From Microbulbifer agarilyticus S89 (GTDB taxonomy: Bacteria; Pseudomonadota; Gammaproteobacteria; Pseudomonadales; Cellvibrionaceae), in the NCBI RefSeq assembly GCF_000220505.1, contig NZ_AFPJ01000009.1:1-64000 (forward strand): a stretch of 64,000 nt of DNA, given 5' to 3'. The notes under the pieces are model-generated. The model saw only the letters and a list, made by a program, of their open reading frames with translations, ran no database searches and was not told the origin of the DNA. Every line of letters begins with the position of its first letter. Position 1 is the first letter of the stretch. Positions 55,981 to 64,000 of the stretch are shown piece by piece. Made by a program: the position numbers and the translations under genes.

Positions 55981-57426
55981 ATGCAATTACGAAAATGGCA
56001 GTCCGAGTGCATTTCAAAAGCGCTCGAGCATTACAGTGCGGGCATGACACATTTCTTGTGCTTGGCAACTCCTGGTGCGGGGAAAACAGTGATGGCATCC
56101 ACTCTGGCCAATCATTTGTTTGACTCGGATTTAATCGACCTAGTAATTTGCTTTTCCCCTTCTGTGGTAGTGGCTGAGGATTTTAGGTGTGAGCTGGAGC
56201 AGATTACCGGAAAACGCGTTGACGGATTGATTGGGTCTTCCGGGTCTTCACTGACATACCAGTCACTACGTAATCTCGGTGACCGATTTTGGGCCCTATT
56301 CGACCACTACAGAGTCTTCGTAATCTTTGATGAAATCCATCATTGTGCGGGTAACACTGTTGAGCAATCAAACGCCTGGGGTGAAAAAATTATCACCCAT
56401 ATACAAGGGCGTGCGTCTTATACGTTGGCGCTCACCGGAACCCCTTGGCGATCCGACCAGCTGCCCATAGTCCTAGCGAACTATAGCGATGAAAATCACA
56501 TGGTTCGCTGTGATTACCAATACGGCCTCAGTGAAGCGATTTTGGATAGTGTGTGCCGTACACCAGTTATGACGGCTATTGACAACAATCAAGTTCAGTT
56601 TCAACGCGATGATGACCGCGAGCAGTTCCGATCTTTCAGAAGTTTACTTACCGAATCTGATTGCACCTATCAGGAGCTATTAGAAAGTCGAGACTTAATT
56701 TTATACTGCCTGAATCAGGCGAGTCAGAAATTGGACTCATTGCGGAGGAAAACGCCAAATTCAGGTGGATTAATAGTAGCCACATCGATTGCCCACGCCG
56801 AGGAGATACACGCAATTCTTGCCAGTGAGTTAGGTGAGCATGCCGACATCGTAACGCACAAAAGTGAAAATTCCTTATCTACGATCCGCGACTTCAAAAA
56901 ATCGGATAGAAAGTGGATCATATCGGTTGGAATGATCAGTGAGGGAACAAACATACCTCGTCTTCAAGTATGCTGTCATTTAACCCGTGTCAAAACCGAA
57001 CTGTACTTCCGGCAAATACTCGGAAGAATTCTGCGCTCCTATGGCGGCCGTAATGAAATTGGGTATATGTATTTCCCAGCGGAACCAACGTTAATGGAGT
57101 ACGCAGAAAGAATTGAAAATGACATTCCAAATACCGCCACTATAAAATCATTTCTTTCAAAACCTCATGGCCAAGTAAGCTCAGTCGAGATTACGCCCAG
57201 ATCAAATGTGAGTGATCAGAAATCGGTAACTATCAGCTTGGCCCCGCAGGAGCTGGAAGTTGTCTATTCTGCAGTAAGAGTGCACGACAAAAGGCAAGAC
57301 TTTGATCTTCCGGTTGATGCCACATACCAAGGTTCAGACTTATCAAGAAATTACTTGAGATCAATAAACATTTCCGGGAATTTCATTCGTAAACGATTAT
57401 CGCCACAAATGGCCAAAACCTACTGA
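55981..57426 (+). CDS. SF2 DEAH-type helicase
   Basis: Superfamily 2 helicase/translocase of 481 residues: Walker A ATPGAGKT (29-36), DEIHH (117-121), TGTPWR (152-157), a motif V-like SVGMISEGTNIP and motif VI RQILGRILRSYGG. Such ResIII-like motors serve restriction, repair or phage defence. The last 90 residues have no recognised domain. Base composition is visibly AT-richer than the core genes, consistent with transfer. It is the second gene of the XRE-controlled unit; a nuclease or other effector is not seen. Confidence 0.8.
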   Translation: MQLRKWQSECISKALEHYSAGMTHFLCLATPGAGKTVMASTLANHLFDSDLIDLVICFSPSVVVAEDFRCELEQITGKRVDGLIGSSGSSLTYQSLRNLGDRFWALFDHYRVFVIFDEIHHCAGNTVEQSNAWGEKIITHIQGRASYTLALTGTPWRSDQLPIVLANYSDENHMVRCDYQYGLSEAILDSVCRTPVMTAIDNNQVQFQRDDDREQFRSFRSLLTESDCTYQELLESRDLILYCLNQASQKLDSLRRKTPNSGGLIVATSIAHAEEIHAILASELGEHADIVTHKSENSLSTIRDFKKSDRKWIISVGMISEGTNIPRLQVCCHLTRVKTELYFRQILGRILRSYGGRNEIGYMYFPAEPTLMEYAERIENDIPNTATIKSFLSKPHGQVSSVEITPRSNVSDQKSVTISLAPQELEVVYSAVRVHDKRQDFDLPVDATYQGSDLSRNYLRSINISGNFIRKRLSPQMAKTY

Positions 57427-57543
57427 CAATTGCAACTACTTACTATAAATGCGGCAGATCGCTATTATTCGTCTCAATGTCGCTCGTTTGAGGGTTATCG
57501 AAAGCGGAGACTCTCTGTCTTCAATCAACCGCGCAAATTTCTC

Positions 57544-58383
57544 ATGAGTATGTTTCTCAACGTAGACAGGAATCTTGTAGGCCGAGACTTTGTCGTCGGC
57601 GATGTGCACGGCCACTTGCAGCAACTACATGCGCAATTGCAGGAGGTCGCCTTCGACACATCTCTCGACCGATTGTTCTGCCTCGGAGATCTAGTGGACC
57701 GAGGCCCTGATAGCGAAGCCCTGCTCGAAATGATTGATCAACATACCTTTTTCAGTGTTTCTGGCAATCATGAAGCGATGATGATCGCCGGGTTTGAGAA
57801 CCCCGAAACCGCAGCCAAGCATCGCACCAACGGCGGTGAATGGTTCTACACTTTGCCACTGGATCAGCGGCAGCACCTAGTGAACCAGGTCAGGCACTGG
57901 CCTTGGGCCATTGAACTGGATACCGGCAGCCGACGCATCGGGCTAATCCACGCCAACGTTCTCGGCGGCAGCTGGTCACGGACGCAGCGTGCCCTGGCCG
58001 CTATCGAAGAAGCCTGGTCAGCTGGCGCATCACTTGAAGAGGACGAGCGAATGGCGAGCGCCGCAGAGCAGTTCCTATGGGATCGCTCCCTGGCGCGCCA
58101 GCTGTACAGGTGCCTACTCGGCCTAGGCGATGCGAAGCGCACCCTGGTCGAATACAAACGACTATTTCTTGAGCGCCTGGACACAATTGACCTGGCCAAA
58201 CCAGAAACACTTGCCCCCTTCCAGATCAGCGGCATCGAGGCACTCTACCTCGGCCACAATTTCGTACCCAAGCCGGTCGCCGTGGGCAACTGCCACTTTC
58301 TGGACACCTACCGTGGAGCGCAAGGCGAGCGGTTGGCTTTGGTTTGTGTCAATGAGTTTCCAATGTCCCCGTCACACCCGTAG
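57544..58383 (+). CDS. PPP-family metallophosphatase (PrpA/ApaH-like)
   Basis: Calcineurin-like phosphatase of 279 residues from the ATG at 57544. The signature motifs GDVHGH (Asp20, His22), GDLVDRGPD (Asp49, Asp52) and GNHE (Asn75, His76) are intact, with later histidines in HANVLGG and LGHNFVP. Relatives include bacterial Ser/Thr phosphatases and diadenosine tetraphosphatases. The frame is open 38 codons upstream (TTG at 57430), but those residues lie before the fold. Composition is closer to core genes than the helicase upstream. Confidence 0.82.
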   Translation: MSMFLNVDRNLVGRDFVVGDVHGHLQQLHAQLQEVAFDTSLDRLFCLGDLVDRGPDSEALLEMIDQHTFFSVSGNHEAMMIAGFENPETAAKHRTNGGEWFYTLPLDQRQHLVNQVRHWPWAIELDTGSRRIGLIHANVLGGSWSRTQRALAAIEEAWSAGASLEEDERMASAAEQFLWDRSLARQLYRCLLGLGDAKRTLVEYKRLFLERLDTIDLAKPETLAPFQISGIEALYLGHNFVPKPVAVGNCHFLDTYRGAQGERLALVCVNEFPMSPSHP

Positions 58384-58701
58384 TTCCAACCAAATTCCGC
58401 CCTGTAATTTAGTGTGCCACTACATTCTGGGTTTTGTTTAGAGCTTCGTATTCTCGGCCAGATTATTGCCGGCGAGCCCTATTTAGGTTCCGACCACTAT
58501 GTGGTTCGGGATCGTACTGGAAAAATACCTGCAGACAACATCGCTGCGAATGATTGCCGACCTAAAAGTGGCTTGGGTTTACTAGCGGGTTGAAATGAGA
58601 CACCTGCGCTAGCAGCACGCTGCGCTTACGCACAACTACATGCGAGCTGCTGCCCATGAAGTGAAGAAGGAAGATTACTTACGCTTACCCTTTTTTTCGC
58701 C
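58384..58701. other. Unassigned region, possible gene remnant
   Basis: About 320 bp with no complete gene. One plus-strand frame (about 58438-58593) is open without a start codon, contains IIAGEPYLGSDHYVVRDRTG and ends in TGA. It might be the tail of a displaced gene, but I recognise no family. Confidence 0.3.
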
Positions 58702-59031
58702 ATGCCGGACACCGTCCACCCAGTAAGCAGGCTATCCGATGGACTTATCCCGGGTTAGATGTGGCCCCCGGTTTTGATGTCATGTAATTAGTAACGACGC
58801 CTGAACGATGGTTCGCTTGTACTCGCCTTCTCGATTCATACTTGACGCACCACGTGGGCACGCCCTCTCCCTCAATGCTCACGACAACGGTCTTCAGCCA
58901 ATGCCGCTTGAGGGTAGTTTGAAGCCGGCCCCTGCAGGCAGACTCCGGAGGGTCGATTCCTCCATCACTTCAGCAGCTTCTCTTGCTTCACAACTGGCTC
59001 CTGCCGATTGATCCGCAATGCTGCGGCACAC
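58702..59031 (-). repeat. 330-bp truncated copy of the group II intron 5' end
   Basis: Near-identical direct repeat of 60586-60916 with few mismatches and one 1-bp indel. On the minus strand both copies begin precisely at GTGTGCCGC, the intron's 5' end, and this copy abuts the 3' end of the full intron. It stops at 58702 without the remaining intron, so it is a 5' fragment of a second insertion. Confidence 0.82.
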
Positions 59032-59038
59032 GGTGAGT

Positions 59039-59068
59039 CAGCCGAGGGAACTGCCCCCTCAGCTGCTC
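59039..59068 (-). ncRNA. Group II intron domain VI
   Basis: GAG-CAGCTGAGGG pairs with CCCTCGGCTG-A-CTC (partner strand extends to 59035), leaving a bulged A at 59038, the expected branch-point nucleotide about 5-6 nt before the 3' splice site. The loop is GGCAGTT. Confidence 0.72.
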
Positions 59069-59071
59069 TCA

Positions 59072-59105
59072 GAACCCGGCGTGAACCTCTCGGCTCACCG
59101 GGCTC
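59072..59105 (-). ncRNA. Group II intron domain V
   Basis: A 34-nt hairpin has the exact domain V layout: an 8-bp lower stem GAGCCCGG/CCGGGTTC, a two-base CG bulge, a 6-bp upper stem TGAGCC/GGTTCA and a GAGA (GNRA) tetraloop. It overlaps the last codons of the reverse transcriptase, so the intron RNA is probably still catalytic. Confidence 0.88.
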
Positions 59106-60411
59106 CCATTACTTCAACCGAGAACGCCCCGCGTGCGCACCAATGTACGAACAAACCGGGGTAACTCCGCTTCACACGATCAAGCCAGGCAAATGCTCTG
59201 GTTTTGTGGCCGCGCAGGCGCTTATATTTTCTCATGGCCCAACGGACGATAACCTTGTCGATATAATCCGCAACAGGTTGAAACTCCGAGCCTCGGAAAC
59301 GACAGTAGTATCTAATCCATCCTCGTACGCGAGGTGCTGTCAACCGGGCGAGATCGCCCAGTGATAACTCACTACGCAGTGAAAGATGCCCCCGCCGTAT
59401 TGACTGACGCATCGCAGTCATAGCTGTGCGACTGACCGCCGGCGTGAAGCCTGTGCGAACCTTCCCACGCTTATCCACAATGCGTCTCGGCCGGAACGTA
59501 TAGCCGAGAAAGTCAAAAGTGACACACTCGTGTGTTTCCGTTCGCCTGCTGTCCTTGCAGTACACCACCCGAGTCTTTTCCGGGTGCATCTCCAAGCCGC
59601 AGTCACGAAGGCGTGTGGCTAACTGCTCACGCAGCCAGTTCGCCTCAGCCTCGCTTCGGCAGTGCAAGATGCCATCATCAGCGTAACGGCAGAAGGGAGT
59701 GTCGGGGTGGTTTACCGATAACCAACGATCCAATGCATAGTGTAGAAACAGATTTGCGAGCACCGGAGATAGCGGACCGCCTTGCGGCGTACCCACAGTT
59801 CGCGACGCTCGAATCCCATCTTTTCCCTGCATTGGAGCCGTTAGCCAGCGCTCCACGTAGAGCAGTACCCATCGTTCGTCACAGTGATGACGAAGTGCTT
59901 TCAAGAGCAAACCGTGATTGATGTTATCGAACAAGCCGCGGATGTCGTACTCCAGCACCCAATCACGCTCCCAGCAACGTTTGCGCGTCGCCGAGAGTGC
60001 ATCATGTGCTGACTTCCCGGGCCGGTAGCCGTAAGAGTCGTCATGGAAGACAGGCTCTAGTATCGGCTCCAGTAACAAGGTGACGACCGTCTGTGCAATC
60101 CTGTCACTGACCGTCGGCACTCCGAGAATCCGCTCCCCTCCCGTTTTCTTCGGAATCGGTACTGCTTTGACCGCCGGGGGAAAGTAGCTTCCCGACGACA
60201 TCCGATTCCATATCCGGTAGAGGTTCCTGCTCTGGTCGCAATCAAAATCCTTGATCGACTGGCCATCAATTCCTGCGGCTCCTCGATTGGCCTTTACGCG
60301 CCGGTATGCCTCCCACACCAGGCGTTTTGAGATAACAAAGGGTTTCGCCGATGTCACCGGTTCATCCTCCCGAGGGAGTTGGCCCGTGACTCGACTGAAG
60401 CAACCTGACAC
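59095..60411 (-). CDS. Group II intron reverse transcriptase/maturase
   Basis: The 438-residue protein has RT blocks from KANRGAAGIDG (about 40-50) through YDIRGLFDNINH (Asp156), GTPQGGPLSPVLAN and the active-site YADD (243-246). A maturase domain (GIIM-like, RGWIRYYCRFRG onward) occupies the C-terminus. No HNH endonuclease domain follows, so target-primed integration would rely on nicks or replication forks. The frame is undamaged. Confidence 0.93.
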   Translation of the reverse strand: MSGCFSRVTGQLPREDEPVTSAKPFVISKRLVWEAYRRVKANRGAAGIDGQSIKDFDCDQSRNLYRIWNRMSSGSYFPPAVKAVPIPKKTGGERILGVPTVSDRIAQTVVTLLLEPILEPVFHDDSYGYRPGKSAHDALSATRKRCWERDWVLEYDIRGLFDNINHGLLLKALRHHCDERWVLLYVERWLTAPMQGKDGIRASRTVGTPQGGPLSPVLANLFLHYALDRWLSVNHPDTPFCRYADDGILHCRSEAEANWLREQLATRLRDCGLEMHPEKTRVVYCKDSRRTETHECVTFDFLGYTFRPRRIVDKRGKVRTGFTPAVSRTAMTAMRQSIRRGHLSLRSELSLGDLARLTAPRVRGWIRYYCRFRGSEFQPVADYIDKVIVRWAMRKYKRLRGHKTRAFAWLDRVKRSYPGLFVHWCARGAFSVEVMGAR

Positions 60412-60585
60412 CTTCGCTCCGCTCCCATTACAGGAGCATCTACGCTACTACGAGTCAGTCCGTCCTCGGACCGTGCATTGGTACTCTCAGTCTTGCTTTT
60501 CTTCACTTGACTTTCTTCCTTAACATCACGGTACCGAGTTCCCGCAGTTCCGCTAAAGCGCCCAAATCGAGCTCGCGCCATCTCT

Positions 60586-60916
60586 ATGCCGGACACCGTC
60601 CACCCAGTAAGCAGGCTATCCGATGGACTTATCCCGGGGATAGATGTGGCCCCCGGTTTTGATGTCATGTAATCAGTAACGACACCTGAACGATGGTTCG
60701 CTTGTACTCGCCTTCTCGATTCATACCTGACGCACCACGTGGGCACGCCTTCTCCCTCAACGCTCACGACAACGGTCTTCAGCCAATGCCGCTTGAGGGT
60801 GGTTTGGAGCCAGCCCCTGCAGGCAGACTCCGGAGGGTCGGTTCCTCCATCACTTCAGCAGCTTCTCTTGCTTCACAACTGGCTCCTGCCGATTGATCCA
60901 CAATGCTGCGGCACAC
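60586..60916 (-). repeat. 5' segment of the group II intron, repeated at 58702-59031
   Basis: This is the first 331 nt of the intact intron, 5' of its reverse transcriptase. Both copies contain a spurious 67-codon plus-strand frame (60693-60896 here), which is RNA-structure sequence, not a gene. Confidence 0.8.
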
Positions 60917-61057
60917 ACATCTATCCTGACACAGGGGGCTCCTTTAGGGACTGACCTTGTTTGGCGACAATCAGTCTAACCGTGGCCTACTCCTAAATCA
61001 TCTACAGGCAAATTTACAGATGGGATGGTGCTCTACCTGAGCACATTCGCAATGGAC

Positions 61058-61447
61058 CTATTCACGCCCCAATCGAGTTACTTTTCTTTCTCTAAGCAGA
61101 TCATTCTCCCGCTCCAGCTCTTCGTTCAACCTGGTTAGCGAGTTGACAATATTTAACAGCTTTTCGTTCTGTGCCTTCAGGCGATTGATACGCTTAGCGT
61201 CAGACTCTCTGGATTTTTTGGCTTTAACTTTACCTGAAGGTTTAGAATTAATCTCAGCGTAGGCGGAAATCTCTATGTGCAGTTCGGGATATCTATCCTT
61301 TCTTAAACTCACAGGCTGCATTCCCGCCTCTTTCGCCACATTGGACAATGAAACCGGCGTGCCTTTAGGAAGGGTATTTGGCTCGTCGCGTTTGAGCCGT
61401 TCAAACGCAGCCCGCATCTCTGATTCAACACTCTTAGGCCGTGGCAT
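61058..61447 (-). CDS. Small HTH/coiled-coil accessory protein of the recombinase module (TnpC/DUF6262-like)
   Basis: From the ATG at 61447 it has 129 residues. An N-terminal helix-turn-helix-like part (VSLSNVAKEAGMQPVSLRKDRYPEL) is followed by basic residues and a leucine-zipper-like coiled coil (INRLKAQNEKLLNIVNSL, then LNEELERENDLLRER). That layout matches Tn554 TnpC-type orientation factors and DUF6262 proteins, always third after two tyrosine recombinases. Its start overlaps the recombinase end by 14 bp (an upstream ATG at 61471 would overlap more). Confidence 0.72.
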   Translation of the reverse strand: MPRPKSVESEMRAAFERLKRDEPNTLPKGTPVSLSNVAKEAGMQPVSLRKDRYPELHIEISAYAEINSKPSGKVKAKKSRESDAKRINRLKAQNEKLLNIVNSLTRLNEELERENDLLRERKVTRLGRE

Positions 61448-63431
61448 ATAAGTAAACCTCGATAGCTTCATTCTCAGCTTTCAGTTTTGAGTGCCTAGGG
61501 GAGTTTTCTACAAGATTTTTGAGCTCTTTAGCATTGTTATCGTACAAAGCTTTCAATCGCTTGTCGTTCCTCTTCGAAAACACCGCATCTTTACAAGGGC
61601 CCTTGCCATCAACGCCAGCGCAATGCACCGCTGACTCCACCCCACCGTATTCACAACTTTGGGTCATGCAAAAACCAAGAAGGGTGGGCCTTGCTGCAAT
61701 TTCACCTTTCTTCGCGAGCGCCTCCAGCCTTTCGAAGTCGCGCTTCTCAATAAGCCTGAGCGTATCTGTAGCAATTAGATTCTTCCCGGTTGGATGAACG
61801 CTGTCGTCCAGAGTGTTCTTGGCGATTTCGATTAGATTTCGCACAGCGGTTCTATAACTTTCTAAAATTACGGCTTGTTCTGCATTGGCGTTTACTTTTA
61901 AGCGAGTGTAGTTACGACCATAGTAGTAACTTTGGTGAACAGTTTTATGCTTCATTAGCCACTGGATAACTGATGCTGGCACATTTGAGCTAAAAAGGTT
62001 TACGGCCAGTGTGCGCCTTAATTGATGGGCATTAAATGACCAGACACTACCGACTTTGAACCACGATTTCTCTGCTAGTTTCGGCGTAAGTTGGTAGGCA
62101 ATCTTGTAGTCCTCTTCCGTAATGATGAGGCTTTGCGGATTAAATGTAACTGGGTTTAGCTCTACTAGCTTACCCAACCCCCACTGGGTTACATTGATAG
62201 CGCTCGTACCGGAGCCCCAGTGCTCTATCTTTCCTGTCATAAGGTAAGGATTTCTCTGAGTATCTGGGGCAACGTTTTTGAAAGTAGTATCCATCCGCAA
62301 ACGAGCGAGGAAATTGAGAATTTTTACGGCCCTCTCAACTATCATCGGCACAACCCAGCGGGCGTCACTATCCTGGTCCGTCTTGGTGCTCTCCCCCACG
62401 ATTAATGCCACCTTACCCAAGGTGGGATCCTGGTCCACAACGAAACAATCTGAACGCAAGGACAAGCCTTCACCGGCCCGTTGAATACTGTGAGCCAGAA
62501 TAAACGTGAACGCACAATCTCGCACGAGACTCGCGTACGCGGAAAATGCATGTAGATCATGCTGTTGGTTTGGTATGTAGCCAACCCAGTAATTCAGAAG
62601 CTCCGCTAAACCGTGAAACTCAAAAAACGCGTTCGCGCCTCCAGGGTAAACCCGCCTGGGAGGTCGCGTCGGCTTCATTCTCCCCTTGACACTGGTATTT
62701 CGCCCTGGGTCTATAAAAGGACTCTTTTGTGTGTAGCCATTTTCAATGTTATGTCGATAAGCATCATATATCCATCTCCAAGCATTTCCGAAATCATCCT
62801 GATGCTTTTCAAAGTCATCCATAACAAGCTCGGTTGATCGAATTAGCGACATCCAAATTCGTGGAGGTATGTAAGCATTCTGCGTCGGAATATGAGGGAC
62901 TTGGAGCCTGGTCAACTCTTCTATAAATGCGACGTCAGCAATTTTCCAACCCAGAACGTCTTCCACTCTCAACAACCGATTTAGAGCGTGAACCAGTCTA
63001 ACTTGTTGTGCAGGACTAAAGCATCCAATAACATCACTTGCAAGTCGCGGAAACCGATAAAGCTGATCTACAGTAATTTCATTGGAATCAGAAAACTTAC
63101 AAAGTTTACTGAGCAGTACAAACGTGCCCTTTAGTGATTTGATCTTCCCCGGAAATAATGGCATGTGATACAAGAACAGAAATGTCAGATTCTTGAGTAG
63201 CTCATTATTCCTTTGAGTAAGCCCTTGCGCGCGAAAGTCGAAACCTCTCGTGCCATATGCGCTGAAATCCCAATGGTCATCCGAATATCTTGAAAGCGCC
63301 CTACCATTTGCATCTACAGAAACGTAAAAATCACTTGCTGGAGGAAAGGTAACAGGTTTGTAATTGCAAAGCTTTGAAGCGTCTAAGGATAGCCCGTGAG
63401 AACCGCAAAAACGAAGTGAAAGAGCTTCCAT
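61434..63431 (-). CDS. Large tyrosine recombinase (TnpB-like)
   Basis: From the ATG at 63431, which overlaps the upstream stop as TGATG, it has 665 residues. The C-terminal half holds tyrosine-recombinase elements: box I arginine in HSIQRAGEGLSLRSD, a HQLRRTLAVNLF (H-x-x-R) motif, and WLMKHKTVHQSYYYGRNY with the likely nucleophilic Tyr. A Cys-containing tail (FCMTQSCEYGG, CAGVDGKGPCKD) may bind zinc. The large N-terminal part is uncharacterised. Size and gene order resemble Tn554 TnpB. Base composition is AT-rich. Confidence 0.75.
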   Translation of the reverse strand: MEALSLRFCGSHGLSLDASKLCNYKPVTFPPASDFYVSVDANGRALSRYSDDHWDFSAYGTRGFDFRAQGLTQRNNELLKNLTFLFLYHMPLFPGKIKSLKGTFVLLSKLCKFSDSNEITVDQLYRFPRLASDVIGCFSPAQQVRLVHALNRLLRVEDVLGWKIADVAFIEELTRLQVPHIPTQNAYIPPRIWMSLIRSTELVMDDFEKHQDDFGNAWRWIYDAYRHNIENGYTQKSPFIDPGRNTSVKGRMKPTRPPRRVYPGGANAFFEFHGLAELLNYWVGYIPNQQHDLHAFSAYASLVRDCAFTFILAHSIQRAGEGLSLRSDCFVVDQDPTLGKVALIVGESTKTDQDSDARWVVPMIVERAVKILNFLARLRMDTTFKNVAPDTQRNPYLMTGKIEHWGSGTSAINVTQWGLGKLVELNPVTFNPQSLIITEEDYKIAYQLTPKLAEKSWFKVGSVWSFNAHQLRRTLAVNLFSSNVPASVIQWLMKHKTVHQSYYYGRNYTRLKVNANAEQAVILESYRTAVRNLIEIAKNTLDDSVHPTGKNLIATDTLRLIEKRDFERLEALAKKGEIAARPTLLGFCMTQSCEYGGVESAVHCAGVDGKGPCKDAVFSKRNDKRLKALYDNNAKELKNLVENSPRHSKLKAENEAIEVYLYATA

Positions 63432-64000
63432 CAGGACTCCCAAAAATTAATCACATTTTTCCAAGTTGAGTGATAACAACCCTCTTCAATACGCATTAGA
63501 GCCTCGGAAACCCACTTCTTTGAAGCGTGATTTAGCTCCTTGAAAGCTTCTATCTTTTCCGATAATCGCGCGACAACCAGGTCAGCAGGAATTTCACGTT
63601 TTACAGGTTGAGCAGCCTCAATCAGCTTCAGGTGCCTAAATGTTGCCAACGACCAAACATAATCCTCCGACTCGATATCACGATGACTAGTGCACCACAA
63701 GCAACCAGATTCGTTGACACAATTGGGAGCTATCACTTCCAACGGCTTATCTGCGCAAGATTCGGGTTGCGCGCCACAACCACTATTTATCAAGCTAACC
63801 GGCTGCTCAGGCCAAAATTTCGTCAATGCAGCCATGGCTCTATGTTGCGAAGGTCTATTATAATCCCGCCTAAACACCTCTCTTGTGTGCTGATTCATTT
63901 CAGCACTAAGATCTGAATCTCCAGTCATACGATTTAGGAAATTCGCGCGAGTATTTCGAGTTATTCTTGGAGGAACCCAGGGAATACCATCGCGTCTCAA
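63431..64000 (-). CDS. Tyrosine recombinase, C-terminal part (TnpA-like), 5' end beyond window
   Basis: 190 codons are open to the right edge without a true start. TREVFRRDYNRPSQHRAMAAL carries the C-terminal catalytic Tyr (47th visible residue) typical of a tyrosine recombinase. It is followed by a Cys-rich segment (GCGAQPESC, NCVNESGCLWCTSHRD) that probably binds zinc. It is translationally coupled to the large recombinase. The missing N-terminal and box I parts lie outside the window. Confidence 0.72.
   Translation of the reverse strand: MRRDGIPWVPPRITRNTRANFLNRMTGDSDLSAEMNQHTREVFRRDYNRPSQHRAMAALTKFWPEQPVSLINSGCGAQPESCADKPLEVIAPNCVNESGCLWCTSHRDIESEDYVWSLATFRHLKLIEAAQPVKREIPADLVVARLSEKIEAFKELNHASKKWVSEALMRIEEGCYHSTWKNVINFWES

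Larger units (their letters stand above)
59033..60916 (-). mobile_element. Complete group II intron, about 1.88 kb
   Basis: On the minus strand it starts at 60916 with GTGTG (fits GUGYG), contains roughly 500 nt of structured 5' RNA, a reverse transcriptase/maturase gene, domain V and domain VI, and ends near 59033 with AC. The 5' boundary is independently fixed because the 330-bp repeat begins at exactly the same base. It lies between the phosphatase and the recombinase module. Confidence 0.82.

Noticed and set aside
59095-60411. Reverse transcriptase as a retron or DGR defence element
   Set aside because: Domain V and VI hairpins and the intron 5' boundary identify a group II intron; no msr/msd or variable-repeat structure is seen.
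58808-60896. Two nearly identical 67-codon plus-strand frames (58808-59011 and 60693-60896)
   Set aside because: They lie in the duplicated 5' RNA part of the group II intron on the opposite strand; duplication reflects the intron, not a gene family.

Overview
The window looks like chromosome of a marine gammaproteobacterium, probably a Cellvibrionales/Microbulbifer-type organism. This is an inference from gene families and gene order: a pilZ-containing holB-tatD cluster, the type II fatty-acid cluster, yccA-tusDCB-tusE, and an RNase E with a long Arg/Ala/Glu-rich tail. No 16S rRNA is present to confirm it.

Positions 1-24310 are compact housekeeping genes. A PLP-dependent desulfhydrase/deaminase is cut by the left edge. 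It is followed by yajC, a mini-AraC regulator, the peroxiredoxin bcp, a DUF2244 membrane protein, asnS and mdh. A long leftward block then reads yceD-rpmF-plsX-fabD-fabG-acpP-fabF-pabC-mltG-tmk-holB-pilZ-tatD, with a dimeric-type dUTPase and mdh further downstream. Next come maf, a HAD phosphatase and rluC, then rne behind a leader of about 720 nt, and tRNA-Ser(UGA).

Positions 24400-40770 are mixed. They hold an LtrA-family membrane protein and a deletion scar that removed the 5' ends of a divergent LysR/SDR pair. An MDR oxidoreductase, an Ntn-hydrolase and a TRIC-type channel follow. Then comes a four-gene rightward operon of TVP38/VTT membrane protein, (alpha/alpha)6 glycosidase-like protein, GT4 glycosyltransferase and a phosphodiesterase-EEP fusion. 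The tRNA 2-thiolation relay genes yccA-tusD-tusC-tusB-tusE and an OmpW porin close the region.

Positions 40770-54780 are a metal-resistance block. It reads leftward as czcI-like, czcC, czcB, czcA, a CDF exporter broken by one amber codon, an ACR3-like arsenic carrier, merR, merT, merP and merA. A cadR/cadA pair is divergent across a textbook MerR-family promoter.

Positions 54780-64000 look like a mobile island. They contain an XRE repressor divergent from a two-gene unit (winged-helix/coiled-coil protein plus DEAH helicase) across two matched operators, and a PPP-type phosphatase. A complete group II intron follows, with recognisable domains V and VI and directly abutted by a 330-bp copy of its own 5' end. 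The right edge carries a three-gene tyrosine-recombinase module resembling Tn554 TnpA/B/C or the Gamma-Mobile-Trio. The best candidates for something undescribed are the XRE-controlled helicase unit as cargo of this recombinase module, and the TVP38-glycosidase-GT4-phosphodiesterase/EEP operon.
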